Source: Plenodomus lindquistii (lineage: Eukaryota > Ascomycota > Dothideomycetes > Pleosporales > Leptosphaeriaceae). Taken from it: a stretch of 64,000 nucleotides of DNA. Below the pieces are notes generated by a model, which was given only the letters and a program-made list of their open reading frames with translations, was not told the origin of the DNA and did no database searches. Below, in pieces: positions 10,550-23,800 of this stretch (its first letter is position 1; the number at the start of each line of letters is the position of its first letter). A program made the position numbers and the translations under genes. The stretch spans positions 656,147 through 720,146 of the forward strand of contig JANUWI010000021.1 of assembly GCA_025504975.1 (NCBI GenBank), in the 5' to 3' direction.

Positions 10550-12690
10550 TTTTGTAAATTTATAAGTTGTTGCTCTCCCCTGCAGACTCTTACTTCTTAC
10601 CTGTAGCCTAGATGCCGCCTTTTTGCCCATAGGAAGCAGCGCCGAATGCCTGCGACTCCCAGTAGCGTGTCGCAAGCCTGGATTGATAATTCCAGACGCC
10701 CAGTCGATCCACCGAGAGGTAAACGGCCTGTATTCGTAAATCATCTAACAGGAGGGTCATCATCCGTAATAGAACGTCCACCACCTCTTGCCAGTGCTAC
10801 ATTTATAGAAGGAAGATGTTCATAATCTGCCGTTCCCCAGCGTGCATCTCCCGCGGCGGAGCATGAGTGCCTCCGTGCGATTAAGCTGTCTCTTATGCTG
10901 GCGTAAATTTGGGCAAGAACAAGCAGACTCCTTTATGGATTGCAGTCGCGACGACAGGGTGGAACGAGGCTCAACCAAGGGACCCAACGGAAGTTCTCGC
11001 GGATCTGGAAGCTGTCGCTGGGCTCCATCAATTGATTGCCATGTCCTGGGCCCAGAGTAACTACTCCTCATCTGTTCGCAAACTCGATCCTGCCATGCTC
11101 CTGAAACGGCGTCTTCAGCGTCTCAGTCAAAAGCAACTCCCCACCGCGTCCTATCTGGACTGGGTCGTCTCTGTCGCAAGCCTCCACTCCGAGACGGTCG
11201 ACATCTGGATGCATCTCCTTAGAACGGGTAGGTTTGTTACATCATGCCCAATGGCTCAGACGCGTGCTGGTGGCGACATCCCAAGTGGTGTTGAGCTTGT
11301 TCTGTCTGCGGCCTGATTACAGTAGCGATTGATTGCATACCCGCGCTGTGTACCTATCACGTACATGCATCACACACTGGCATGGGCGTCATTCGGTTGG
11401 CCGGTAGCAAATCAAACATCTCGTGCGCTGACACACAACACTGAATCGTTTCAATATATGGTCGTTCTCGATGGAAAGCAAGATTAACATCATAAGTAGT
11501 TCCGAATCGATGCTAGAGATGATCTTACAAGCTGCCGTCACGAGTGGGCAAGTTACTACCATCTTTAGTTATTAAGTTGTCTTGCGCTTTACTTGCAACC
11601 CTGCAAGATGTGTCAACACTCTTTGCATCTTTGTTAAAGCCTGTGTTCATTTTCATTTTAGGGATTAAGATGTTAGTAGCAGTGATTGATGTGAATAGAT
11701 TGTAATTAATCATGTAGAGCTCTCTATTCCACGTCAGTATGTTACTCTGCTGTGAAGGGATCGCCTTGATTACGGAGAAATGGCCGCCGCCCTGTGAGGT
11801 AGCAACATTGACCACGGTTGTCATCAGACCGATGGGTGAATGCGAGAGCCTGGAGCTGATGACATTTAAGCAAAGGTACCCACCTCTAGTTAGTGACTCT
11901 GTTTACGCGAATATAATCTAGATCAGCTACATGTTGTTCTTCTGCCGCTTCTACTAGAGCTAGCAGTTGCCCACAGTGCCAAAGCGGCACAAGATGGCGT
12001 TGAATGGTAGCAGCTGGATATTCAAGGCGGCTTTTGAGACAAACTTGCCGCCGGCGGTCTCGAAGACTGTCGGCGTTCTGTAGAGAGGTGAAGGTGTTAG
12101 GCAGCACCACGTATGCAGCAAGGGTGAGCAAAGCTGCGCAAGCCGCACCTAGGTAGTAGCGCTTTTGAGCTTGGTTTTCCTGTACTAATATAGGTTTTCA
12201 CGTCGTTTTTAGGGCTGGTGATTCATCGGTATTATCAACGCGGATGTCGGTGCTTGGGACAGCCTCCGTGCTGGGACTCCGCTGAGTCGCCACGAAGAGC
12301 GATGCCTATCATCAGCAAGACGAGCTTCCTTGTTTGGCTCTCGCCTACACCCGGCTCTCTTACGCCTAGGATAGCAAAGGCGGTTCTAGTCCTGGCGCTA
12401 GGGGTCTCGAGTGAGTGCCTCGAAACCAAAAACACCACCGCAAGGTCTGCAATACGACTTCTAGGAAGCAGGGAAGACAGAAAAGTACACCATTGCCCGT
12501 GACTCAATGTTTACGCGCACTCATGTAGCCATCGCTACATGAAATGCAAACGCATTGCGTCCGTCTTGTCGTGCCTCCACTCAACAATGCTCTATCAAGC
12601 TGATCGATAAAAGCACTAATCCCACGGCCTAGGAAGACCATTGACCTCTCAGCGAGCTAACCCAACCCCGAAGAAAACACGAATGTGGAA
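10550..12690. other. No confident gene; one coherent but unassigned frame
   Basis: The plus frame 10,909-11,316 (135 aa, hydrophobic/basic helices such as LLKRRLQRLSQKQL) reads like a protein fragment, but no family is recognised. The rest, including 11,320-12,690, contains only short frames with alternating stops. No RNA gene or repeat was seen. Confidence 0.3.
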
Positions 12691-12699
12691 ATGGAGGAC

Positions 12700-13385
12700 G
12701 TCCCAGCACCTCAATGCTAGAACCCCTCACAACCATTCAATACAGCTGCGGACGAGCCGACCAAACTAAAGCCAAGCCGTTCTTCGACGCGCCTAACTCA
12801 AGAACCCACACGGTGCTCTCGATGAAGGAATTGGAATGCAACAAACAGGCCCGCTTGGCACTGGACGCGGCCCACGAGGATACAATCGGCGGCCTTGCAA
12901 CGAGCACAGGCCCCTGCTACCTCCACCTGGTGAGCGAAGACCAAATTGGGGCAATGGCGCTGATGCTCGACACAGTAACCTTCCAGGAGCACCACTTGAT
13001 GGACGACGCCTTTTTTTTGGTCATCCACTTCCTCTAGTTCCGCGCTATGGGCTAGGAGATGATCGAAAAAAGGGAGTACTAGTAGCCGGCGGCGATACTT
13101 ATATCCCCAGCTATGGGCAACCAGGGTGCACCATGGTACACGGAGGAAAGGAGTAGACTAGGATCTGCTTCATGGTTAGCAAGGGACCGGGCATTACGGA
13201 CTAGTAAAATCGCAGCAATCTTGATCCACACAACGGGCAGGGACGTAGCAGTACACAACGTCTACAACCCCGCAGGAAACCCTACAGGCACTACGGCACT
13301 AACAGAACTAGAAACTGAACTCAGCTCAGATCAGCTACAGAATGCAGGATCATCACCAGAGTTTTCAATCGCTACCAGCATCTAA
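12700..13385 (+). mobile_element. Fragment of a Tad-like LINE: apurinic endonuclease (EEP) domain of ORF2
   Basis: The plus strand reads LTTIQYSCGRADQTKAKPFF, the usual start of fungal non-LTR retrotransposon endonucleases (xxIxQYNCGxA). A second segment at 13,113-13,370 reads IAAILIHTTGRDVAVHNVYN, the conserved core before the central strand of the same domain. Between them the frame shifts and carries stops. No reverse transcriptase domain follows before 14 kb, so only the endonuclease part remains. The family inserts by target-primed reverse transcription; this copy cannot. Confidence 0.65.
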
Positions 13386-13389
13386 CGCC

Positions 13390-16300
13390 GGATGTCTATT
13401 CCAAACCCAAGACTTCAGACGAAAAGCCAGCCTGGCGCTGTAGTATCAAGCACGCACTCGGACACTACTACAATGCCGGCGACCGGAAGGCATGTCGCGG
13501 AACCCGCATTGGCGGCTTTGATGCGACCGCAGACCCAGCTGCTGAGTTTTCAGAGATTTCTTCAAAAGTGCATGTCAGGACGAGTGGCCTCTTTTGTTGC
13601 CAGTTTTGGTAGTCGGAGGAAGGGATTGGGTCTGCGTTATATCATAGATGGAGACAGCTCGCTGGAACCCGATGCGATCACGATGGTCAAGGTCAGTATT
13701 CAAAGTGCCATTGGTTTCGTTTCTGTCTGAGCAGGATGGCCATGTTCGTGATTGATGATGCGTTGTCACAGTCGAAGCATGGCTCTCTGCGCTCCGCTGT
13801 ATGATCTACGACATCAAAAGGAGTGAACACCTGTTCTGTTTGGATTGTTCCTTGTGATGCGCACTGACTCGTGGCTCTGCGTGTTGCGCTAATAACTACG
13901 AAGGAGCTCGTATTCATTGAGTCACCAAAATTTCTTACACTGTGTGCACTGTGACCACTACAACACACTAAGACACTGATTTAGAGTGATCAGATATTGC
14001 GTGAATACTCTAGCAGTAGTAGAAATAGTCTTTCTTCCGTCTTGAACAACATCTCGCATGCACGTCTCCATGCTCAGTATCCTATCGCTACTGTCGTATA
14101 TCCTCATGGGTGTGCTCTTCCTCCGGCACTTCCTCGCCACTCGTTATATCAGCTTTCATTCGGGCTGGTCAGAACGTCGTTATTGAGAACGAGTTGGCCT
14201 TGTCCCCTTGCCGAGTTTGGACGACGAGGCTTCCTATGGTATGACAGCCGTTGATCAGTTGCACGAAACCCGCTTCGTGATGTGGAAGGTGGTCCGGTCG
14301 TCGTGGAACTTAATCCACTGCCTATGCTGACTAGATCGTCGAGGCTGGCCCAAACTTCTCGGTCGACTACTCAGGCTCTCCACTTGGGCATCTTGAACAA
14401 GACGCATGGGTCTGAATTCGTGCGCTCGTTGCTACCAAGTTGCGTGTTGTTCTAACTGTCACGGGCCGAGCCTCCCATGGGTCTAATCAGTCACTATACC
14501 GTTGTTAGCCATTTTACACTTTAGCAAAGTACAGCATGTAACAAACTGTACCTACAGACTGAAAGTGCTTACTGTAGATGTCTTAGGTTTGATAGATGGT
14601 CTAGTTGGTCTAGATGGTCCACTGAGCATAGGAGGTGAATTGGCCGTCGACTTGATCCTCGCCCATCCACTGCTGCGAAGCGCGGGAGAAGACCGCTCAG
14701 CGATACTGTAAGGAAAAGAGTAGGGTATGAGTAGCCTCATTCCTCTCTACCCAGGACTTGGCCCAGTGCTCTTCTCCATCCAAAATCGCACCCGCATCTT
14801 GGGCACGCTCGGAGTCGTACTATTCCCTCCCGTCATCTTGTTCAAGTCCTTTGCATACCATCGTGTTCTTCGAATGTCAATTGTCTCGCTCCTACATTTC
14901 CATCAATTCAGCTGTCATTGCGATCCTGACGAAGAGTTTACGTACAACGCGTTACTAGCATACCATGTACAGCACAGTGCTATAAACCCTGCCGTAGCAT
15001 CTCGTGTAGACCACCTGGTTATACCGAGACAAATGGGCCATTGCCATGATATGCGGTATGTACTTCATACCGCGGTATAACGACATCGGGCTTGTGCTGA
15101 TTATACCTGTAGGTTCCTTAATGCTATGATATATACAAAGGGGCGTTTGATCCGGAAGCGACGCTCGTACTGCAAATCTCGTGTCCCCAATCGATGACTC
15201 CCAGTCCTCGCCTCCGAACGGGCTCTTCTTCACCACAGAGAATTGTTTGACGGCTAGGGTTGCACGTTGTAAAGAGGTCGCGTTCTGGTCGCTCAGTACA
15301 TCTAGCCGGGTCTTAAGAGCGGCGGGGACGCCTACTCGTGTGGTGCGGTGTGGTGCTCTGGTGGGCGCTGGGCGTTGGTCAGGGGACCCCAAGGCGTGAT
15401 AGGTAAGCGAAGGGGGGTGTCGCCATGGGTAATGGCAAGCAGAAAAATTAGGTAGCATGCACCTCGTCGCTCGAGTGATTTGGGGAAGACGTGACTGCTC
15501 GTGATGTCAAAGAGGACTGTCCCTAGCCGGCGATGCAGGTGACGCGCCTGGTGCGGGTATCGATGGGCTGTGACCCATCTCCCTTTGCAGGTAATGCAGG
15601 CAAGGACAAGCTCATCTCACTAGGCATCTTTGGATGATGCGGTGCTGCCTTGACCCTTGATTGTTCCAGTGCTTCGGCTACGAGCTCTCCCGCAGCTTGC
15701 TTTCCTGGAGCGTGCTCCAATGAGGCAGTGGGCACCCTTGTCGTCACGTCTTTCCCCTGTTGTCTCGTCGATGGTGCCTGGTATGCGTGGCAGCAGAAAA
15801 TTAGAGGAGAAGTTGTGTATTGTGTGAGCCTACGGAGGAGCGTGGGAACGATATTGTAGCTGCTAAAAGGTGACTAAACACGTGGCTAGCGGTGGTCCAA
15901 TAAGAGGGCTCTACGGCCTTCCCCATCCGCCCCGTAAGACGATGTTGCAATGACAGATGGTGGTAATGGTAAGCAGAGCGGATATCAAGAGCCTAGAATT
16001 GAGAGGAAGAGATTGGGGAGGGCCAGTTGAAAATAGGAGAGACGCTTAAGAAGTTGCCGGGTAGCTGGCCAGGAACGGTTCCAACAATTGACTTGCCTTG
16101 CCAGCAATCCAAGTCAGAAGACGCTACAAAAGAGACTGAGTTAGGATGCATTGACGTGAGGGAGTCTATATAAACCCAGACCAGCCGCAGGTTCTCAGGT
16201 GAGGTCGAAGAGGTGAGGGCTCAAGTGAAGGGCGGAGCGACCTGCGTAGATTAGCAGATTGAAGACCTCTACTAGCGTGCCAGGCAGATACGACGGGGCG

Positions 16301-17450
16301 CTTGGAATAAGAAAGAGGCGGTAGAGGCGAGTGGTAAAGAACCTGCAACGGTTAGCGAGAAGCGGAACCGATTCTTGGTGTGAATGACAGAGTGCACTGG
16401 ACATGCACGGCAAATGGAGTGGGCGTTGGAAAATACGTATGTATGGCAGTTAAGTGACGGGACCAACTCAGAAATGCCTTGCGAAAACTACGCGTCAAGC
16501 AGTGCTGCCGCTGAGCCCGTTGCCGAGGATATCGAACCAATGTCCAAGCCCGTAATGAGGGGTTCCAGCCTCTGCGAATGACGACGAGCACACAGGAGAA
16601 TGTTGAACCAGCTGCTTCCGCGCCGTGTCCTACTCCACTTGACTGGACAAATATCAAAAGCGAAAGCGCAACCCGTGAGTGTTGTGTTGGGCCTGTTGTT
16701 GTGCCGTGATCTGCTTAGAGCGACGGAGACGCAAGCTTCATCTCGGTCAGAAGCACTTGCGCTGCGCCACAAGGACTCGAAACTATATTTCAATCACTGA
16801 ATGACTTTGTACGGCTGGCGGAACTAGGTGCATGCGATTTGTGTCGCTTGCCGAGGGGCATTGATGTCTTCAGCCGAACATTTGCAGGGGTGAAATTCGT
16901 GGACGACTTGGGCCTCACCATGAAGGATACTATTCAGCCTCGAAAACGGCGATCGGCTTTTCCTTGCGTCTCGTCGCGCTCCAATGTAGCTCTCATTCTG
17001 GGCTCCAGGGGCTCTACACAATGATTTGTTGAGATTGTTGAGATTGAAATTCGGAGTGAGGGGAATTGATGAAACGGTCTCAACATGATCGCATTTAGCA
17101 CCTCAAGCGAAGAAGTACGACTTTACCAGTAAACCAAGCTACCCCTGCCAGCACCGGCCGCGAAGTCTGCGCGATCCGTTAGCAGCGGCCGAGCGAGGAC
17201 GATGATCCGTATCGCCACAGCAATCCCACTTCGCAAGGAAAAACTCTACCTTCCCTTTTTCCACAGATGGGCCCCTCCCGATTGTTCCATTTGTCGCGCT
17301 AGAAGAGCATAGCAGTTGAGACATTGCGTTTTGAACCATAGTAATTGCAACATTGTGAGATGTCAGAAAAGTCCTTATGATCCAGCGGGGATGTCGCTAA
17401 AACACCTGAATCCTCTGTCTATGCGATCGAGAACTTGAGAGACCCCTTTT
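13390..17450. other. Gene-poor decayed stretch
   Basis: Reading frames are short and unrelated to families I know. The longest is a minus frame at 14,955-15,458 (167 aa) with a plausible central stretch (LKTRLDVLSDQNATSLQRAT) but no domain. No tRNA, rRNA or tandem repeat is evident. Confidence 0.35.
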
Positions 17451-17459
17451 GGCTAGACT

Positions 17460-19642
17460 AACGTCGAATGGGACACCTGAGCCTGCCTAATCTCCGCAAG
17501 CTGCCTAAGTCAGCACCGGTCTACTCTCGAACGACCACGATATCGAAAATAAACTAGGTTGCACCTGCGCCACATGCCGCATCGCTAAAGCAATTAACAA
17601 AGAATCTCGAGCACTAGCAACCGGGAGTTTTGAACACGTCAGCGACCTGGTTCACTTTGACGTCTTCCACTTTGGCGATGCCGCGAAACCATGGGATGGA
17701 ACTAAATACCTCGTCCTTGGAACCGATGACGCATCTGGAAGAGATGAAAACGCCTCAATGATCTACCCCGATAAATGATGACATTGTCGCAATGATCGAA
17801 CGTGTACACAACGTCAAGATACGACGGGTACGATTTGACAAACTGATCTCCAAAAACCAGGAACTGTGCGACACATTGACCATGAAGGGTGTCATGATAG
17901 AATCGATCGCCCCGCGAGCCCATTATTAGACAGGACCACAGGAACGAACCCATCGAGTTTTCAGGGACAAAGTCACCGCCATGGTAAGCGCACTGCAGCT
18001 GCCACGACATGTTATGCGAGACTTTGAAGGCTTGACACAAGAAAATCTCGATATTGACATTAGCAAGTACCTGGTTGAAGCCTTCGAGCACTTGATATGG
18101 CTTTAGAATCGATCTACGACTTGGGCTATTGAAAATGGGAAGACACCTGGGGAACTTACTGAGGGAAGCCCTCCTGATCTGTTAAACCAACGAGTATTGG
18201 GATCCATATGCTTAGTAACTATTGATAAGGAAATCTAGAACAAATCTGGAGACATTGAAGATCGTAGACTAGGCAGTTTTAGTGAACGAGCCTGGATAGG
18301 AATATACATGGGAGCAGCTAACTCTGAACACAACTACCGAGTACTTAAACTAAGGACTAGGAAAGTGCTAATCACCACAACAACACACTGCAGGGTGGAT
18401 GAAACTGAGAAGGCGGGCCAACGCCAGCAAGTCATAACCACCCAAACAATGACACCAACGCACCACGCGACCCAACTCCAGCACCTCCTGTACCACGCAA
18501 CCAACTCCAGCACCTCCTAGTGACAACGGGCAGCCACTGAACCAACCCATGTCGCTGACCCACTTGGAAATGAATCAGAACACGGACACGATGATGCAAA
18601 GGACGAAAGCGACGACAACACCAAGAACAAACCCTCTATCCTATCCAAATTCTTTGGGGGTACACACCACACACAGATCAACATGATCGTTCTCACTGAT
18701 CTCAGCGACGACGAAGACGACGATCCTGACTTCGTACTTGTCAGTGAAAACGAAAACGAACCCGAGTCAATTCCAGCCAAACAACTCCGGGATGCTACCA
18801 TAAGGAACTCACATGAAGCATACGAGAAGCATATCGTGGAATGATATAAAGCTAATAGGGCACCAAGCGCAGGAAAACCAAAGGCGGTCACCCTTGCCAA
18901 CAACCCACTAGAGTTTCAACTGGAATGGATGGTAATCATACAAGGCTTCTGCTACAACCACGCATCAATCAGACCCACCAGTACCAGGTACATCCAGTCT
19001 CAAGGTTCGCAAAGTAAGGGACTTGACGCAGAGCGCGATCGGCTAATGAAAGACGACGACACTACCGAGGAAACACCAGCTGAGGAAGACACTCACAACG
19101 ATGACTAGGTACCTAGAAGCTGTCACCAGTGCTTCTCGGAAAGCAAAAAGACCAAGAAATTCCCAAACAACACGGATGCAGTCTCAGGATGCGACGTGAC
19201 ACGCCCGTGCAACAAATGTGAATCCGAAGAAAATGGGCCCCGTCAGGATTTCGACATGGGGTGCAAATGCGTCAATTGTGGGAGAACTGGGAAAGCTTGT
19301 AATGGAATATACCCGTACAATGGCAAAACAAAGTGTTATGCATGCCTATCCACTGCAAATGGACCAGAGTGCATGTCCACCATGGAATACCAACGCTGTC
19401 ACGATAACTACGACAACGCCAAGGATAACGAACTGAGATGCCACAGATGCACTGTTATTAGATATGCGTGCAGGGGCAGATTCCCGTGCACAAACTGTAT
19501 GAAGGAGAGCACACGTGTCCAGGAGAAATGCGGAAAGAAGGCAGAGGTTCGACCAGCTGAATTCAAATGTAAAACGTGCATAGCAATGCACACGACTTGC
19601 TACGATGAATACAGACGAGTCAAGGCCGCAAAGGCATCCTGA
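17460..19642 (+). mobile_element. Fossil Ty1/copia-like polyprotein: GAG-pre-integrase, integrase and a Cys-rich extension
   Basis: The plus strand reads GHLSLPNLRKLPKSAPVYS, then CTCATCRIAKAINKESRA and HVSDLVHFDVFHFGD, the zinc-binding GAG-pre-integrase and integrase start of copia elements. Further integrase pieces are ELCDTLTMKGVMIES, TGPQERTHRVF and NRSTTWAIENGKTPGELL, followed by the integrase end (GIYMGAANSEHNYRVLKLRT, then HCRVDE) near 18,300-18,410. Stops and a frameshift break the first part. From about 18,300 to 19,642 one frame continues with only a few stops and turns into an acidic linker, then a Cys-rich region. No RT/RNase H domain is found downstream, so the element is truncated or rearranged. 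Confidence 0.65.
18542..19642 (+). pseudogene. Cys-rich, zinc-binding-like extension in frame with the copia integrase remnant
   Basis: This frame runs for about 366 codons with only two stops (one TGA in a VE-YKA context consistent with TGG to TGA, and one TAG near 19,107). The first half is acidic and disordered (DLSDDEDDDPDF, then EEDTHNDD). The second half, 19,196-19,642, is full of CxxC pairs (CNKC, CVNC, CYAC, CHRC, CTNC, CKTC) with regular spacing, suggesting several zinc-binding modules. It does not match the retroviral CCHC knuckle and I do not recognise the family. It may be an added domain of a fungal copia lineage or a neighbouring host fragment. Confidence 0.5.
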
Positions 19643-19649
19643 TCCACTA

Positions 19650-20195
19650 GGGAGAGGTGGTGCACATATGTTGACAAGAACAAAACGCATTACTCAACAT
19701 AGATCAACCTAGATGGAACACAAGGCAAGGACCAGGCAGCCCAACTCGACGAAGACTTCAGACAATGCACAGAATGTGCCAAGTACAACACAGAGCACTT
19801 TAGGAAAAGCAGAATCTGTAGAGACAAATGTCCATGCGATAGATGCTTAATTACCTAGGAAAAAGACTACAAAGGAGCACTTATGGTAACAGGTGGATGC
19901 CTCTTCATGGAACAACAAAACCTAAGCCAAGATCTACAGCACCGTTAACAACGCGAAAGCCAAGTACCACGCTGGACGCACTATTAAATGGAAAAACAAC
20001 ACGAAGAACAACGGACAGCCTAAGTACACGCAAACCAGTGAAGCCGAACAGAACAACAAGGAATACAATTCGGACGGAGAGCTAATCACAACAGTGAGCA
20101 CGACTAACAAGTTAACATCAGGACAGAAACCATTCAGCCTCGCAGGAACTCATAACGCCAAGGACTTGGAGTTTTACTACCCTTGTTTGCGACGT
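19650..20195. other. Trailing Cys-poor, Lys/Thr-rich decayed sequence
   Basis: Plus-strand sequence continues with Lys/Thr/Arg-rich short frames (19,843-20,085). This may be the tail of the fossil above or the flank of the opposite-strand copia fragment. No product can be named. Confidence 0.3.
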
Positions 20196-20199
20196 TAAT

Positions 20200-20770
20200 G
20201 GCGAAATCTCTAAGTCTGAAATAATTTCCTAGCCAGTCCTTGTATTTAAGACAACGGCAGTTGGTTAAATACAGCGATAGCGGTACTGAAGAGAACGAGT
20301 TGACGTGCGGATCTCCAATTCAATGGGGAAGTTTAGATATGTTCAACCAACTGCCAACATACTTGCTCTCTTTCTGAGATGGTAGTTTGTTTGGGACGAC
20401 AGACGGGTACCGGCCCCAGTCCTTCAATTTCATTGCGTATTCCAACGTGCAAATCCTCATAATGTCAGGGTGCAGTGATCTCGCCGAGCTAGTTGATTTC
20501 CCATTGTCGACGTCTAATTCGGTCTTGTGTAGGATGGCCTAGTTCTCTTCTTTTGTTTTTCCAAGTGAATTAAGAAGGGGTTCTGCGTCAGTTCGGGGAT
20601 TTCGGGACTTTGCGGGGGTGATTTGTGATGGAAGGTAATCGTTTCGGTTTGGCTTCTCCGGCTCGATCTCTGATCCCAAAAAGAATGACCATACTACCTT
20701 TGATTGGGCTACTACCATGAAGTCTCGTTTCCAGTCCATGAAATTGGCCTAGCCAAGGTAATACCTTAGA
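20200..20770 (-). mobile_element. Fossil Ty1/copia gag (UBN2-like) N-terminal segment
   Basis: On the minus strand the sequence reads FMDWKRDFMVVAQSKVVWSF, then FLGSEIEPEKPNRNDY. This is the N-terminal gag pattern of fungal copia elements, in which the element RNA-binding capsid protein begins with a WKRxxxxxAxxxxVWxxF block. It continues after a stop as LDVDNGKSTSSARSLHPDIM and YPSVVPNKLP before decaying. The orientation is opposite to the integrase fossil at 17.5-19.6 kb, so the two are separate insertions or were inverted. Confidence 0.55.
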
Positions 20771-20849
20771 AGATGTTGTCAAGGGAAGAAACACGGGATG
20801 CAGTGAATCAATCAAGTAGATAATCAAGGAGATGATGCTACTCATGCGC

Positions 20850-23800
20850 TCAGGTTAGATTTTGGGCACCGTGTTGCCATCTCCCGAGATACATCACCCT
20901 CCAACACACCCACTGCACTCAACGTGAACGGGTTAAAGATCACAAAGTCGTAGCGAAGTACACGGAGCCGCCGGGTGGAGAAACCTTGGATGGTAGACAC
21001 TACCCTTGCACTCTCGATCAGCCAATTCTTGCCTGATATTTGCTTGATGGCTACGAAGCCAAGGGTGCTGGGCGTGGGTGGTAGTTATGACACTGACACT
21101 ATATCCGCCAGGCTTCCCTGTATGGTGTCACGTCCCAGCAAGCTCATCACTTGCTTGTTGTATTTGTCAGGTCCAAAGCCAAACCTTGCGGCAAAGGGAG
21201 AATAGAGAGCAGCGAAGGCAAAGGTTTGCGTTGTCCCGACCTCGGTGTGCATAAAGTCCCGAATCTCGACGACTTTTCCACTTTGTTTCCCGCATGAAAA
21301 AGTAAGTGATTTTGACGCCGGTGGGTTTTCGTTGGCTGAGTTCAATTTGTCTCTGACGTAGCGGAGGTGCCATCGCCGATGTGAGGAGCAGCACTTGGGC
21401 GAGGATGCAGCTGAGTGGGGATAGGGACGCTTTGGCTACTAGGTGCGGCCGACAGGGTATTGTGCTCGCCCTTACCGCCAAGGTACTCGCGAGCAATCCC
21501 AGGCCAAGCGCACATGCGGACACTGACGTTGCTCCGCCCAAGGTCTCCGTCCAATGTTGATCTTGATAGTGATGCTGGTATCCTGCGAGCCTCCAGACAG
21601 AGATGGAACCTCCATAGGAAATTAAATCATTTCCCCAAGGACTGTGGGTGCTTTGCCGCGGCTCTGCTCACCATAGCTGGCTGGCCACAAGACGTCATAC
21701 GATAGCCTACGGCGCGACTTTGACGATGCGCTCGAGTATTGGGCCGTGGCCAAGCTCCCATCCCATCGAATAGTTGTCTGCGAAGCGGTAGATGAATAAT
21801 CTGCAATGCATTGCTAGGAAGCACGCTGACGAGGTGGACGGGGACCCTGTGTGGGTGGTGGGGTAGGCCAGCACGTCTGTGTAACGGTCAGCGAGATGCT
21901 CTCTGCTGAAAACAGGTGACGTACTGTTGATGATGAGCTTCTCGTTGCAGGGCTGGGTGTAGCGGCTGCGGCCCTCTCAGCAGAAGTCCGTGGCGGGGAG
22001 GCAAACGAAGCAGTTGCACGATATTTCACTCTCTTGGGATACAAGGCGTCGCAGCCTGCCGACGCTTGAAAGTGGGTGTGTATTGCCCACCAGCATTACT
22101 GGACCCAATCGGTCGAAGCTGCCATACCGTGAAAACTGGTGAGAGACGCACACCGCTAGCAAGGGGCCAGCCGCGTTGATTAATCCATTACTCACCATAC
22201 AATAGTGTTGATCGGCTCCCTGGCTTTGCCAGATGTCGATGCTCTTCTCGGCCACGTTGGGCTGTGGCGCCTTGGATGATAGCAGCGGCAGTGAGCGAGG
22301 TACGAGTCGCGCTGGCGGGGCCGGGAACGTGAAGGAAAGTGTCTACTGTGTCGTTGCAATTGGGATAGACTGTAGCGTGTTAGTAATGCACCGTAGCTAG
22401 CGATGAACAATCCAGATCCGGCATAACTTGGGCGTCTGTGTGTCGTAACCTTGAGCCAAGCCGCTACCCCGCGCACGGCCAGGAACTCCAAAGTTGCTCA
22501 GCTGCGGGCGGGTAGCCTCGGCGCGGAGGCTTAGTCTACTAACGCCAAACAAGACTTTAGTGTTCTTGGCCGTGCGCTCCCAGACTATGCTCTTCCATCT
22601 CGAGTCACCCACCGTTCGTCTTCTGTCAGTAACATGGTGACTCCTTCTTCACCACACTCTCGCCGTTGCGACTGATTTGGTCATCCACCATGTCGACAGG
22701 GTCCAGATGCTGTACACACCACGGCATCCCATCAACAGAATGCCACTGGTCACCATAGGTATTCAATACAGTCAGCATCGCGTATGTACTTGTCTTGACA
22801 GTCAGCAGGATTTTCAGTCCTTGGGCGCCTGCCACCGAAGAGAACTGCCTGCCACTCGCTCCAGCCGCATTCGTCTGCGCACCGTCTCCCACCTCAAACC
22901 GCGCTCGCTGCCCACCGCTGCGCCCAACATCATCACCACACATTTGTCGCGAACATCCGACAAGCAGACGCCCGACGTCGTCTGTCTACAGCTTTGTCAG
23001 TTCGGCATGTACCTATGGTAGTCCACATCCTGCGACACGAGCCCCAAAAGCTCGGATAGAGCAGCGGTCAGAACGCTCGTCCATTCGATCACAGCAACAG
23101 CAATGGCGACGCCTGCCCCTCAGATCCTTCGACGGCCGGCAGCGCGCCCTTTGACACCACGGCCGCCCCCCTGGCTTCGACGCCGCGCCCAGGACGCGTA
23201 CACCGCTCGTCGCTGGAGGAGGTGCTGCTAGCACGGCTTTGCGAGAGGAAAATACGCAGCTAGAAGAAACGCCACCATTCTCACATCCTATCCGCTGCGC
23301 CACGTCCTGACCATCCTCATCTCTCCTGCACAAGGCGATGCTGCACATACGCAGGGGCTTGCCACCCCATACTTTACCTCCAGCGGGCCAGCACAAGGCT
23401 ACAGGTCTCGCACACGAGGATCAGCACAACATGCTCACTACCACCATTCTGGCAGTGGCATCTTACCAACACCGGATACGACCCGCTAGGCCTGTTGCAC
23501 CTATGAACCCCAACGGTAAACGACGCAAGACGGAAGCACACAGCTCTCGCGAGTTGAGCTCACCAGATTCCTCGCTGGAGGACATCCCCGCGGCCACGAT
23601 TAAGGTAGATGGTGCAGATGACAAAGAGATCATCCAGGTCTTCTCAGATGGCGGGTACGACATTGGGGCCACGTGTCAGTCTTCTGTCGCTGCTCGACTC
23701 GCCCAACTTGGCTGCGCTGTGCTAGCGTCGATGGGACCACATCTTCAGCGCAATTACCATCTGGACTGCGCAAAAGAACGAAGCTTCGCGGAGCTTGACC

